Positions 8,761-15,891 of a stretch of 64,000 nt of DNA are shown piece by piece. A program made the translations under genes and the position numbers. The notes beneath the pieces are model-generated. The model made no database searches, was not told the origin of the DNA, and saw only the letters and a list, made by a program, of their open reading frames with translations. Position 1 is the first letter of the stretch. Every line of letters begins with the position of its first letter. Source of the stretch: Parvibaculum sp039680535 (GTDB lineage: Bacteria > Pseudomonadota > Alphaproteobacteria > Parvibaculales > Parvibaculaceae); assembly GCF_039680535.1 (NCBI RefSeq), contig NZ_JBDKSS010000013.1, positions 620,001-684,000 of the forward strand. Reading direction: 5' to 3'.

Positions 8761-9741
8761 TCAGCCGCGATTATGCGGCGCGTCGAAGTCGAGCAAGGGT
8801 CCGAGCGGCACGATGCCGGTGGGATTGATCGTCTTGTGGCTGCCGTAATAATGCAGCTTGATATGGTCGAGGTTCACCGTCTCCGCGACGCCGGGCACCT
8901 GATAGAGCTCGCGCGTATAATTCGCGATGTTCGGATAGTCCGCGATGCGGTGCAGGTTGCATTTGAAGTGGCCGTGATAGACCGCGTCGAAGCGGATCAG
9001 CGTCGTAAAGAGCCGCCAATCGGCTTCGGTGATCTGCGCGCCGGCGAGGTAGCGTTGGCGTGAAAGCCGTTCCTCGATCCGGTCGAGTTCGGCAAAAAGC
9101 GCTTTCACGGCTTCCTCATAGGCGTCCTGCTTCGTTGCGAAGCCGGCCTTGTAGACGCCGTTGTTCACGAGGTCGTAGACGGCGGCGTTGATCGCGTCGA
9201 TCTCCTTGCGCGAGTCTTGCGGGTAGAAATCGAGCGAGGCGTCGACGCCGGGCAGTGCGTCAAATGCCGAATTGAACATCCGGATGATTTCCGACGACTC
9301 GTTTGAAACGATGGTGCGTAGTTCCTTGTCCCAGAGCAGGGGCACGGTGACGCGGCCCGTATAGTCGGGCCTGGCGAGCTGATAGATTTCGTAGAGTCGC
9401 GTCTTGCCGTTCACGTTGTCGGCGATCGTTCCGGGGTAGCCGCTCTTTATCGTCCAGCCTTCGGCCAGCATCAGCGGATCGACGACCGTGATCGGGATCA
9501 GGTCCTCGAGCCGCTTCAGCTTGCGGAAGATCAGCGCCCGGTGCGCCCAGGGGCAGGCGAGCGAAACATAGAGGTGGTAGCGCCCGGCTTCCGCATTGAA
9601 GCCGCCTTCGCCGCTGGGGCCGGCGGAACCATCCGCCGTCACCCAGTTGCGAAAGCCGGCGTCGCTCCGCACGAAGCGGCCGCCGGTCTTGCCCGTGTCG
9701 TACCACTGGTCTTGCCATTGTCCGTCCACGAGCAATCCCAT
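8761..9741 (-). CDS. glutathionyl-hydroquinone reductase (Xi-class GST, YqjG/PcpF type)
   Basis: 326 residues. The Xi-class thioredoxin-fold motif SLACPWAHR with catalytic C63 is diagnostic, as are the preceding FRNWV and EAGRYHLYVS segments and the C-terminal LTTLIRFDAVYHGHFKCN. These enzymes reduce glutathionyl-hydroquinones, releasing hydroquinone and glutathione disulphide. Pirin and WrbA genes lie upstream on the same strand, giving a likely quinone-handling operon (11 bp to the pirin gene). Confidence 0.9.
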   Translation of the reverse strand: MGLLVDGQWQDQWYDTGKTGGRFVRSDAGFRNWVTADGSAGPSGEGGFNAEAGRYHLYVSLACPWAHRALIFRKLKRLEDLIPITVVDPLMLAEGWTIKSGYPGTIADNVNGKTRLYEIYQLARPDYTGRVTVPLLWDKELRTIVSNESSEIIRMFNSAFDALPGVDASLDFYPQDSRKEIDAINAAVYDLVNNGVYKAGFATKQDAYEEAVKALFAELDRIEERLSRQRYLAGAQITEADWRLFTTLIRFDAVYHGHFKCNLHRIADYPNIANYTRELYQVPGVAETVNLDHIKLHYYGSHKTINPTGIVPLGPLLDFDAPHNRG

Positions 9742-9752
9742 GTGCCGTCTCC

Positions 9753-10463
9753 TTATGCTTCGGGTGGCAGGTCGGCGAGGACGATCTCGGCGTCTTCCTC
9801 GGCGCGGATGACGAGGTTCTCGACGTCGCGGATCGCCGCGCCCGCGCGTTCCGGCACCAGCACGCCATTGACGGTGACGCTGCCCTTCGACGGGACCAGA
9901 TAGCCGAGACGTCCGCCCGGAAGGGCGTAGGTCACTTCCTGGCCCTTTTCGAGGTTGGCGCCGAGGATGGCGGCATCCTGCTCGATATAGAGCGCTTCGG
10001 CAGGCGCATCGGGCTTGCCGCTCGCGAGCTGCACAAGCTGGCCCTTGCGATCATCCTTGGGGAACTCCGCCTGCTCCCAGCGCGGACGAATGCCCTGCTT
10101 GCGTGTCTCGATCCATATCTGGAAGAGCGTGGTGTCCTCGCCTTCGAGGTTCCACTCTTCATGCTGGATGCCGCGTCCGGCGGACATGACCTGCACGTCG
10201 CCCGCCGCCGTGCGACCCTGATTGTTCAGATGATCGCGATGGGTGATCGCGCCTTCGCGCACGAAGGTGATGATCTCCATGTCGCGATGGGGGTGAGGCG
10301 GGAAGCCGGTGCGCGGCTTGATGCGGTCGTCATTCCACACGCGGAGCACGCCCCAGCCCATGCGGGACGGATCGTAGTAGTTGCTGAAGGAGAAGTGATG
10401 CTTCGCGTCGAGCCAACCATGGTTGGCTCCGCCGAGACTTTCGAACGGTCTGATGTCGATCAC
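9753..10463 (-). CDS. pirin family protein (quercetinase-like)
   Basis: 236 residues. The cupin metal site is visible: HPHRDMEIITFVREG (two His), HRD in AITHRDH, and GRGIQHEEWN with His and Glu. The C-terminal cupin half is degenerate, as in YhhW-type bacterial pirins. Some members have quercetin 2,3-dioxygenase activity; the true physiological role is often redox sensing or flavonoid/quinol oxidation. It is sandwiched between wrbA and the glutathionyl-hydroquinone reductase gene on one strand. Confidence 0.9.
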   Translation of the reverse strand: MIDIRPFESLGGANHGWLDAKHHFSFSNYYDPSRMGWGVLRVWNDDRIKPRTGFPPHPHRDMEIITFVREGAITHRDHLNNQGRTAAGDVQVMSAGRGIQHEEWNLEGEDTTLFQIWIETRKQGIRPRWEQAEFPKDDRKGQLVQLASGKPDAPAEALYIEQDAAILGANLEKGQEVTYALPGGRLGYLVPSKGSVTVNGVLVPERAGAAIRDVENLVIRAEEDAEIVLADLPPEA

Positions 10464-10568
10464 GATATGTCTCCTTTCTCACCAAAAATAACGCCCGGTC
10501 GGCGCCGCGGGGGGAGGGGCGCCGGCCGGGTGCGCGGAGCGAACGCGTACATGCTCCGCAGTGGTTGC

Positions 10569-11177
10569 TCAGTTCTTCAATTTCTTCGCGATGCGCGCGA
10601 CATGCGCGCCCTGATGCTTCGCCATGTCGAGTTCCATGTCGCTCGGGCTGCGCGAGCCGTCGGAACCCGCGATGGAGCCGGCGCCATAGAACGATCCGCC
10701 ATGGACTTCCGAAGTGTTGCCAAGGCCCGGCGCGCCGAAGGGAACGCCGACGATCACCATGCCGTGGTGGAGCAGCGTCACATGTGTCGTCAGGATGGTC
10801 GATTCATTGCCAATGCCGACGCCTGTCGAGGTGAACACGCTGCCGACCTTGCCGATGAGCTTGCCCTGCGCCCAGAGGCCGCCGGTCTGGTCGAGGAAAG
10901 TGCGCATCTGGCCTGTCATATTGCCGAAGCGGGTCGGCGTGCCGAGGATGATGGCGTCATAGCCGGCAAGCTCATCCACCGTGGCGACCGGGGCCTTCTG
11001 GTCGGTCTTCATATGCGCGGCCTTGAGTTGCTCTTCCGTCATGGTTTCCGGAACGCGCTTCAGCTCGACTTCAACGCCCGCTTCCGAACGCGCGCCCGCG
11101 GCGACGGCTTCCGCCATCTTCTCGATATGCCCGTAGGAGCTGTGATAGAGAACCAGAACGCGGGTCTTGTCGGCCAT
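10569..11177 (-). CDS. wrbA: NAD(P)H:quinone oxidoreductase WrbA
   Basis: 202 residues, the usual WrbA length. The flavodoxin-type FMN loop VLYHSSYGHIEKMA, the substrate/FMN segment GTPTRFGNMTGQMRTFLD and FTSTG...GG are all present, with the C-terminal HQGAHVARIAKKL. The tetrameric FMN enzyme reduces quinones by two electrons, avoiding semiquinones. It is first in the wrbA / pirin / hydroquinone-reductase run and divergent from a LysR gene, which is its likely regulator. Confidence 0.93.
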   Translation of the reverse strand: MADKTRVLVLYHSSYGHIEKMAEAVAAGARSEAGVEVELKRVPETMTEEQLKAAHMKTDQKAPVATVDELAGYDAIILGTPTRFGNMTGQMRTFLDQTGGLWAQGKLIGKVGSVFTSTGVGIGNESTILTTHVTLLHHGMVIVGVPFGAPGLGNTSEVHGGSFYGAGSIAGSDGSRSPSDMELDMAKHQGAHVARIAKKLKN

Positions 11178-11251
11178 TTTCTTATCCCTTGATCGCCCCC
11201 TGAGGGGGCATGTGCAATGTCTTCGGCGCTATATTTGGTTGCCCTGGAGAT

Positions 11252-11285
11252 TGAAACAATCCAGTCTTTCAGGAACATATTGTTC
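11252..11285. promoter_or_regulatory. two dyads between wrbA and lysR, candidate LysR operator region
   Basis: TGAAA at 11252-11256 and TTTCA at 11267-11271 form an inverted repeat with a 10-bp centre. GAACA-TAT-TGTTC at 11273-11285 is a second, perfect dyad only 15 bp before the LysR start. LysR regulators usually bind such sites between themselves and a divergent target. Assignment is by position and symmetry. Confidence 0.4.
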
Positions 11286-11299
11286 TATGGAAGCAACAA

Positions 11300-12247
11300 A
11301 TGCCCCTCGATCTCAACGCCTTCGCCGCCTATGCCAAGGTGGTCGAACTCGGCAGCTTCACCGCCGCGGCGGAAGCGCTGAAACTTTCCAAATCCATGGT
11401 CAGCCGTCAGGTCTCGATGCTGGAGGATGAGCTTGGCGTCCGGCTTCTGAACCGAACCACACGCAAGATCAGCGTCACCGAGGCGGGCGCGGTCGTTTTC
11501 GAGCGCGCGAGCCGCATCGTTGCGGAGGCGGAGGAGGCGGAAAGAGATGCGGTCTGCATCGAGGGCGCGGTGCGCGGGCGCCTGCGCATCAATGCGCCGA
11601 TGACCTTCGGCATCCGGGAGCTTGGGCCGGTGCTGCCGAAATTCCTCGCCCGCTATCCCGAACTCGTCGTCGATCTGGAATTGAACGACCGTCGCATCGA
11701 TCTGATGGAGGAGGGCTTCGACGTTTCATTGCGTATTTCGGCGCTGCTCGACTCGAGCCTCATCGCGCGGCAGCTCGCGCCCGTTCGCCGCTTCATCGTC
11801 GGCACGCCGGAATATTTCAGGATGCATGGCGTTCCGAAGCATCCGCGCGATCTCGCCGATCACTCTTTCATCCTCTACACGCAGGTGCCTCGTCCGGAGG
11901 CGCTTGAGTTTCAGGATAAGGCAGGCAAGCGCCTGTCCGTCGAGGTGAAGGGCGCGCTCCTCTGCAACAATGCGGATGCGGCAAATTCGGTATTGATGGC
12001 GGGACAGGGGCTCTCGGTTTCGCCGGATTTCCTTTGCTTCGAAGCCCTGCGCTCCGGAAGGCTGGTCTCAGTGCTCGATGACTGGCAAACGGCGCCTCTG
12101 ACGCTCCACGTCATCTATCCGCATACGCGCCATCTCTCGGCCAAGGTCCGCGCCTTCGTGGATTTCGCCGTGGAGGAATTCGGTCCCGGCAAGGCCCCCT
12201 GGATCGGGCCGCTGGGTCAGGCGGCGAAGAAGCGCGCGGCAAAATGA
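11300..12247 (+). CDS. LysR family transcriptional regulator
   Basis: 315 residues. The N-terminal winged helix-turn-helix is canonical (FAAYAKVVELGSFTAAAEAL...SMVSRQVSMLEDELGVRLLNRTTRKISVTEAG). Residues about 90-295 form the periplasmic-binding-like effector domain, of the CrgA/DsdC-like subgroup. It is divergent from wrbA, with two dyads in the intergenic gap, so it most likely controls the quinone-handling run and itself. Its stop codon is immediately followed by a bidirectional terminator and lies inside the opposing arfA frame. Confidence 0.9.
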   Translation: MPLDLNAFAAYAKVVELGSFTAAAEALKLSKSMVSRQVSMLEDELGVRLLNRTTRKISVTEAGAVVFERASRIVAEAEEAERDAVCIEGAVRGRLRINAPMTFGIRELGPVLPKFLARYPELVVDLELNDRRIDLMEEGFDVSLRISALLDSSLIARQLAPVRRFIVGTPEYFRMHGVPKHPRDLADHSFILYTQVPRPEALEFQDKAGKRLSVEVKGALLCNNADAANSVLMAGQGLSVSPDFLCFEALRSGRLVSVLDDWQTAPLTLHVIYPHTRHLSAKVRAFVDFAVEEFGPGKAPWIGPLGQAAKKRAAK

Positions 12248-12393
12248 AAAGGCGCGAGGCCTTCAGTGGCATCGCGCCTTTTGCGGTCGTATTTGCGGCG
12301 GTTTTTCACCACGCGCTGTCGGTGGAGCGGTGAGGCCAGAGCCTTCGCCGCGATGTTGCGCCCCTTTGGAGGCGCCTTCTTTCGATGGGCCAT
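12217..12393 (-). CDS. arfA: ArfA-like alternative ribosome-rescue factor with internal terminator
   Basis: 58 codons from the ATG at 12393, five bases after a perfect AGGAGG. The peptide is very basic, and ALASPLHRQRVVKNRRKYDRK aligns by eye with the core of E. coli ArfA ([25 protein letters not shown]). ArfA recruits release factor 2 to ribosomes stalled on mRNAs without a stop codon. A strong hairpin with T-runs on both sides (12247-12282) lies inside the frame at about codons 38-49, upstream of the formal stop at 12217. Transcripts ending there would lack a stop codon, the self-targeting arrangement known for enterobacterial arfA. The last 31 bp overlap the convergent LysR gene. Confidence 0.75.
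   Translation of the reverse strand: MAHRKKAPPKGRNIAAKALASPLHRQRVVKNRRKYDRKRRDATEGLAPFHFAARFFAA
12247..12282. terminator. bidirectional terminator shared by lysR and arfA
   Basis: An 11-bp perfect stem, AAAAGGCGCGA (12247-12257) with TCGCGCCTTTT (12272-12282), can extend by 3 bp after one mismatch and closes on a 6-nt loop. A-runs before and T-runs after give a U-tract in both directions. On the plus strand it starts at the last base of the LysR stop; on the minus strand it lies within arfA. Confidence 0.85.
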
Positions 12394-12414
12394 CGCAACC
12401 TCCTGAAAGCCAAA

Positions 12415-12440
12415 CGGCGACACCTATATGGGTGTCGCCG
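12415..12440 (-). terminator. hairpin between SDR gene and arfA, weak terminator
   Basis: CGGCGACACC (12415-12424) pairs perfectly with GGTGTCGCCG (12431-12440) around a 6-nt loop. On the reverse strand only TTT follows, so it is a weak rho-independent terminator at best for the upstream SDR gene. It lies 22 bp before the arfA start and might also affect that leader. Confidence 0.4.
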
Positions 12441-12470
12441 CCTGAAAAGTCCATATTTCCAATTTCGTCA

Positions 12471-12547
12471 TTGCCGGACTTGATCCGGCAATCCAGAGCG
12501 ATTGGCTCCGCGTCTGGAACTCTGGACCCCCGGGTCAAGCCCGGGGG
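12471..12547. repeat. REP-like double palindrome
   Basis: Two palindromes stand 35 bp apart: TTGCCGGA-cttga-TCCGGCAA (12471-12491) and CCCCCGGG-tcaag-CCCGGGGG (12527-12547). They share the loop core CTTGA / TCAAG in opposite orientation. This is the layout of the abundant extragenic palindromic repeats of alphaproteobacteria. It lies between the SDR gene and arfA. Confidence 0.65.
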
Positions 12548-12566
12548 TGACAGAAGAGGGAGGGCC

Positions 12567-13481
12567 TTACACAGGTTCCCACGTAAATACCGAGCCCGTA
12601 TTGCCGAGGTCGGTATAGCCGCCTTCCATGGCAGGGAAGGCGTGGGTCAGGATCGTCTCTGGCGTCCAGCCGTCGATGCGGGCGACGCTCTTCACGGGGC
12701 GGGGCTGGGAGAAGAGCACCAGTTCATTGCCGCGGACCGAATAGATCTGGCCATTCGAGGTGCAGCTCGGCGCGGCAAGGGCCACGGCGAAATTGCCGAC
12801 CTGCTCGGCGCGCATCGCGTTCTTCATGCGCTCGACGCGCTTCGCGGACACTTCGTCCTTGACCGGGATGGTCGCGATCATGCGCGTCCAGGCGAAGGGC
12901 GCGATGATGTTGGAGCGGACGTTCTTCGCCGCGCCTTCCATCGCGATGATGCGCGAAAGACCGGCAATGCCCATCTTGGCGGCGGCGTAGTTCGCCTGTC
13001 CGATATTGCCGATGAGGCCGGAGGTCGAGGTGAAGAGAACGAAGCTGCCTTCCTGCTGCTCGCGGAAGTGATTGATGGCCGCGCGCGTGATGTTGTAGCT
13101 GCCATGGAGATGGACGTCGATGACGGCCTTCCAGTCCTCGTCGGGCATCTTGTGGAACATGCCGTCGCGCAGAATGCCGGCCGGGCTGATGATCGAATGG
13201 AGGCCGCCGAACGTGTCGAGCGCCTGGGCGATCATGTTCTCGGCGCCGGATTTGAGCGCCACGCTGTCCGAGTTCGCGACCGCTTCGCCGCCCGCCGCCT
13301 TGATCTCGTCGACGGTCTTCTGCGCGGCCGAGGCATTGCCCTCGTCGCCGCCCTTCACGCTGCCGCCGAGGTCATTGACCACGACCTTCGCGCCCTCTTT
13401 GGCCGCGATCAGCGCGCATTCCTTGCCGATGCCGCCGGCGGCGCCGGTGACCAGAACGACCTTGCCCTCGAGAAGTCCCAT
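12567..13481 (-). CDS. SDR family dehydrogenase (3-hydroxyacyl-CoA dehydrogenase-like)
   Basis: 304 residues with a good GAGAGATCC ribosome site. Cofactor motif TGAAGGIGKE (12-21) and VVNDLGGS at 34-41 resemble the hydroxyacyl-CoA dehydrogenase part of type-2 multifunctional beta-oxidation enzymes. Catalytic S152, Y165 and K169 (TSTSG...NYAAAK) are present. The usual NNAG motif is replaced by SPAG at 99-102, a notable departure. The C-terminal ~70 residues (from SVRGNELVLFSQP) are an extension beyond the Rossmann core. It probably oxidises a hydroxyacyl-CoA or steroid-like alcohol; the substrate is an inference. Confidence 0.82.
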   Translation of the reverse strand: MGLLEGKVVLVTGAAGGIGKECALIAAKEGAKVVVNDLGGSVKGGDEGNASAAQKTVDEIKAAGGEAVANSDSVALKSGAENMIAQALDTFGGLHSIISPAGILRDGMFHKMPDEDWKAVIDVHLHGSYNITRAAINHFREQQEGSFVLFTSTSGLIGNIGQANYAAAKMGIAGLSRIIAMEGAAKNVRSNIIAPFAWTRMIATIPVKDEVSAKRVERMKNAMRAEQVGNFAVALAAPSCTSNGQIYSVRGNELVLFSQPRPVKSVARIDGWTPETILTHAFPAMEGGYTDLGNTGSVFTWEPV

Positions 13482-13832
13482 GGATCTCTCCCTGCTTTTT
13501 GGTTTGAAGTTTGGTGGGCAAGCTAGCCGATGGAAGGCCCCGCATTCCAGCCCTTTTGACCAAAGGCCTTGCGAGCTTTCCCTTTACGTCGGGGCGACCC
13601 CATGCTATCCGCCTGCGGCAGATGGGGCCTTTCCGCCGATGGGTGGGCCCTCAGGGGTCGGACATGACACGCTTCGCGACGCAGCGACGACGAATGGGCA
13701 GCGAGGGCCGCTTGGCTCTCGCCCAGGCGCGCTGCCGCGCATGTGGCGTCTTCCGGGGCTGATTGCCCGAGATGGCCGCGCGACGGGCGCTGTTCAGCCT
13801 TCGTCCATGCACCATCCGAAAGAACCAATCCC
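13482..13832. other. 351-bp gap with strong hairpins, no assigned gene
   Basis: No convincing reading frame of either strand fills this gap. It contains several GC-rich hairpins. The strongest is near 13693-13725: an outer TGGGC/GCCCA pairing and an inner GAGGGCC/GGCTCTC pairing around a GCTT loop. It lies in the shared upstream region of the divergent SDR and GNAT genes. A structured RNA is possible, but I recognise no known family; SRP RNA, RNase P and tmRNA hallmarks are absent. Confidence 0.3.
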
Positions 13833-14375
13833 ATGTTTGACATCGAGATCGAGCGGCCCGAGCACGGGCCTGCGATTGAATCCCTGCTCGACCTGAGCTT
13901 CGGCCCCGGCCGGTACGCCAAGACCGCCCAGCGGCTGCGCGAGGGCAACACGGCGATCCCTGAGCTTTGCTATGTGGCATTTATGGGCGAGGGCGCGGAG
14001 CGCAAGCTCATCGGCAGCCTGCGCTTCTGGCCTGTCGTGATCGGCGGCGTGCCGGGCCTGATGCTCGGGCCCCTCGCGGTGGTGCCCATGCTCCGGGGGC
14101 AGGGCGTCGGCATCAATCTGATGCGGCGGGGCCTCGCCGACGCCAAGGCGCTGGGCTATCGGCTCGTCATTCTGGTGGGCGACGAACCCTATTACGTGAA
14201 GGTCGGTTTCGGCCCGGTGCCTCCGGGACGGCTCACCATGCCCGGCCCGGTCGACCCCGCGCGGCTTCTCTACCGCGAACTCGACATCGGCGCCTTCGGC
14301 CATGCGCATGGGGCCATCACGAAGCCTGCTCCGGGCCGTCCGGACGAAGAGGTGGCGGCAGTCGGCGCCGCCTGA
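13833..14375 (+). CDS. GNAT family N-acetyltransferase (YhbS-like)
   Basis: 180 residues from the ATG at 13833 (MFDIEIERPEHGPAIESLL); the longer upstream frame looks non-coding. The GNAT core is clear: LGPLAVVPMLRGQGVGINLMRRGL holds the acetyl-CoA pyrophosphate loop (RGQGVG) near 86-91, and LVGDEPYYVKVGFGPV gives the C-terminal beta strands. The form matches YhbS-type acetyltransferases, whose acceptors are mostly unknown. A second GNAT gene is convergent 3 bp away. Confidence 0.85.
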   Translation: MFDIEIERPEHGPAIESLLDLSFGPGRYAKTAQRLREGNTAIPELCYVAFMGEGAERKLIGSLRFWPVVIGGVPGLMLGPLAVVPMLRGQGVGINLMRRGLADAKALGYRLVILVGDEPYYVKVGFGPVPPGRLTMPGPVDPARLLYRELDIGAFGHAHGAITKPAPGRPDEEVAAVGAA

Positions 14376-14378
14376 GGA

Positions 14379-14888
14379 TCAGGCGATCTCAAGCACCATA
14401 TAGGCGGCGTCGTCTCCATAGGAGGCGAGCTTCGCCGCGAGCGCTTCATCCGCCTCGAAGACGCGGAAGCCCTGCGCCTGCCAGTAGCCGCGCGAATTGT
14501 TCACCGAGACGAGCGCGATGCGGCCGAGTGTGGACCGTTGCGCCGCCGCTTTCAGCCGGTCGAGCAGCGAACGGCCGAGGCCGAGCCCGCGCGAGGCCTC
14601 GGTGAGGGCGATGTCGTGCAGGAAGAGGCAATTCGCGTCTTCCGGCAGTTGCCCGAGCATGCTGTCCAGCGCCGGCGGCTTGCCGATCACGGAAGGGTGG
14701 GAGAGGGCGTAGCCCAGCAGGCTGTCTTTCGCGTCGGCGACAAAGCAGCCGGCGGGGAAGAGCGCGAGCCGCTCCCTCACCACCTCTATGTCCTCGGGAT
14801 AGGCGGGATGGACGATCTCGCCGATCCTGTGGACCTCGCAGACATCGGCCGGCGTCATGAGACGCCACTCTGAAACCAGCGTAAGCAC
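14379..14888 (-). CDS. GNAT family N-acetyltransferase
   Basis: 169 residues from a GTG at 14888, chosen because the GNAT fold begins at VSEWRLMTPADVCEVHRI and an AGG lies nine bases before; an ATG at 14951 would add 21 residues of unlikely composition. The acetyl-CoA loop is in DIALTEASRGLGLGRSLLDRL, and VSVNNSRGYWQAQGFRVFEA is the typical C-terminal strand-helix. The acceptor is unknown. Confidence 0.8.
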   Translation of the reverse strand: MLTLVSEWRLMTPADVCEVHRIGEIVHPAYPEDIEVVRERLALFPAGCFVADAKDSLLGYALSHPSVIGKPPALDSMLGQLPEDANCLFLHDIALTEASRGLGLGRSLLDRLKAAAQRSTLGRIALVSVNNSRGYWQAQGFRVFEADEALAAKLASYGDDAAYMVLEIA

Positions 14889-14992
14889 GGACAGACCTGA
14901 AGATTGTGAATGCGCCGGGGCCTTAGCCCCTGAAGGCGCAGACCTATACATCGTTTGGGGAAAATCACCAGTGGCGCGGCGTCGCAGCGGCC

Positions 14993-15877
14993 TCAGTTTT
15001 TCATCATGGCCGAGACGAGTTTCGGCACATTGTTGCGGAACATTGAGGGGTATGTGGGCGCCGGTCCGCCCGGCTTCGACAGGGCATCGGAATAGAGCGC
15101 CCCGCCCATTTCCGCCCCCGTTTCCCGCGAGATCATCTGGATCAGCCGGGGATCGGTCATGTTCTCGATGAAGAGAGCCTTGATGTCTTCGCGCCTGATC
15201 TGGTCGATGAGTTTCGCGAGCGAGCCTGCGCTTGGCTCCGCTTCGGTGCTGAGGCCCTCGGGCGCAATGAAGGTCACGCCATAGGCCGCGCCGAAATAGC
15301 CGAAGGCCTCGTGCGTCGTGATGACCTTGCGCTTCTGCTGCGGGACGGAGCTGATCTCGTCATGCGTCCAGCGGTCGAGATCGGCGATTTCCTTGGACAG
15401 CCTTGCGGCATTGGCATCGAACGTGGCGGCGTTCTCGGGCGAGGCGGCCTTCAGCATGGCGGCGATGTTGTGAACATAGATCGCGCCATTGGCGAGATCC
15501 TGCCAGGCATGGGGGTCCGGGATGGTCCGGCCGTCCTCCACCATTTGGCGCGGCGTTATTCCCTTGCTGGCGACTGCGATGGGGCCCTTGTAGCCCGAAG
15601 CTGCGACCAGCTTCTTCAGCCATGTCTCGAAGTTGAGTCCGTTCACGACGACGAGGTCGGCATGGGCGAGCGCCTTCGCCTCTCTGGGGCTCGGTTCGAA
15701 TGTGTGCGCGTCGCCGTCGGGCCCGACCAGAACCTCGAGCGAGATCTTGTCGCCGCCGACGCGGGCGACGATGTCGCCAAGCACGCTGAAGCTCGCGACG
15801 ACGTGCAGTTCGCGCGCGGCGGCCGGCGTCGCCGCCAGCGAGAACAGGATCGCGACAAGGCCGAAAATCTTCTTCAT
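14993..15877 (-). CDS. zinc ABC transporter substrate-binding protein (ZnuA/AztC type)
   Basis: 294 residues with a signal peptide cleaved after about residue 21 (PAAARE). Cluster A-I metal-binding protein: expected ligands are H58 (GDAHTFEP), H123 (DPHAWQD), H189 (TTHEAFGYF) and D264 (YSDALS). The His-rich loop common in ZnuA is missing, more like AztC or Mn-type proteins, but the Zur box upstream of the operon favours zinc. It binds the metal in the periplasm and delivers it to the permease. It is the last gene of the run, 14 bp after the permease gene. Confidence 0.88.
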   Translation of the reverse strand: MKKIFGLVAILFSLAATPAAARELHVVASFSVLGDIVARVGGDKISLEVLVGPDGDAHTFEPSPREAKALAHADLVVVNGLNFETWLKKLVAASGYKGPIAVASKGITPRQMVEDGRTIPDPHAWQDLANGAIYVHNIAAMLKAASPENAATFDANAARLSKEIADLDRWTHDEISSVPQQKRKVITTHEAFGYFGAAYGVTFIAPEGLSTEAEPSAGSLAKLIDQIRREDIKALFIENMTDPRLIQMISRETGAEMGGALYSDALSKPGGPAPTYPSMFRNNVPKLVSAMMKN

Positions 15878-15891
15878 GGCGGACCTCGACG

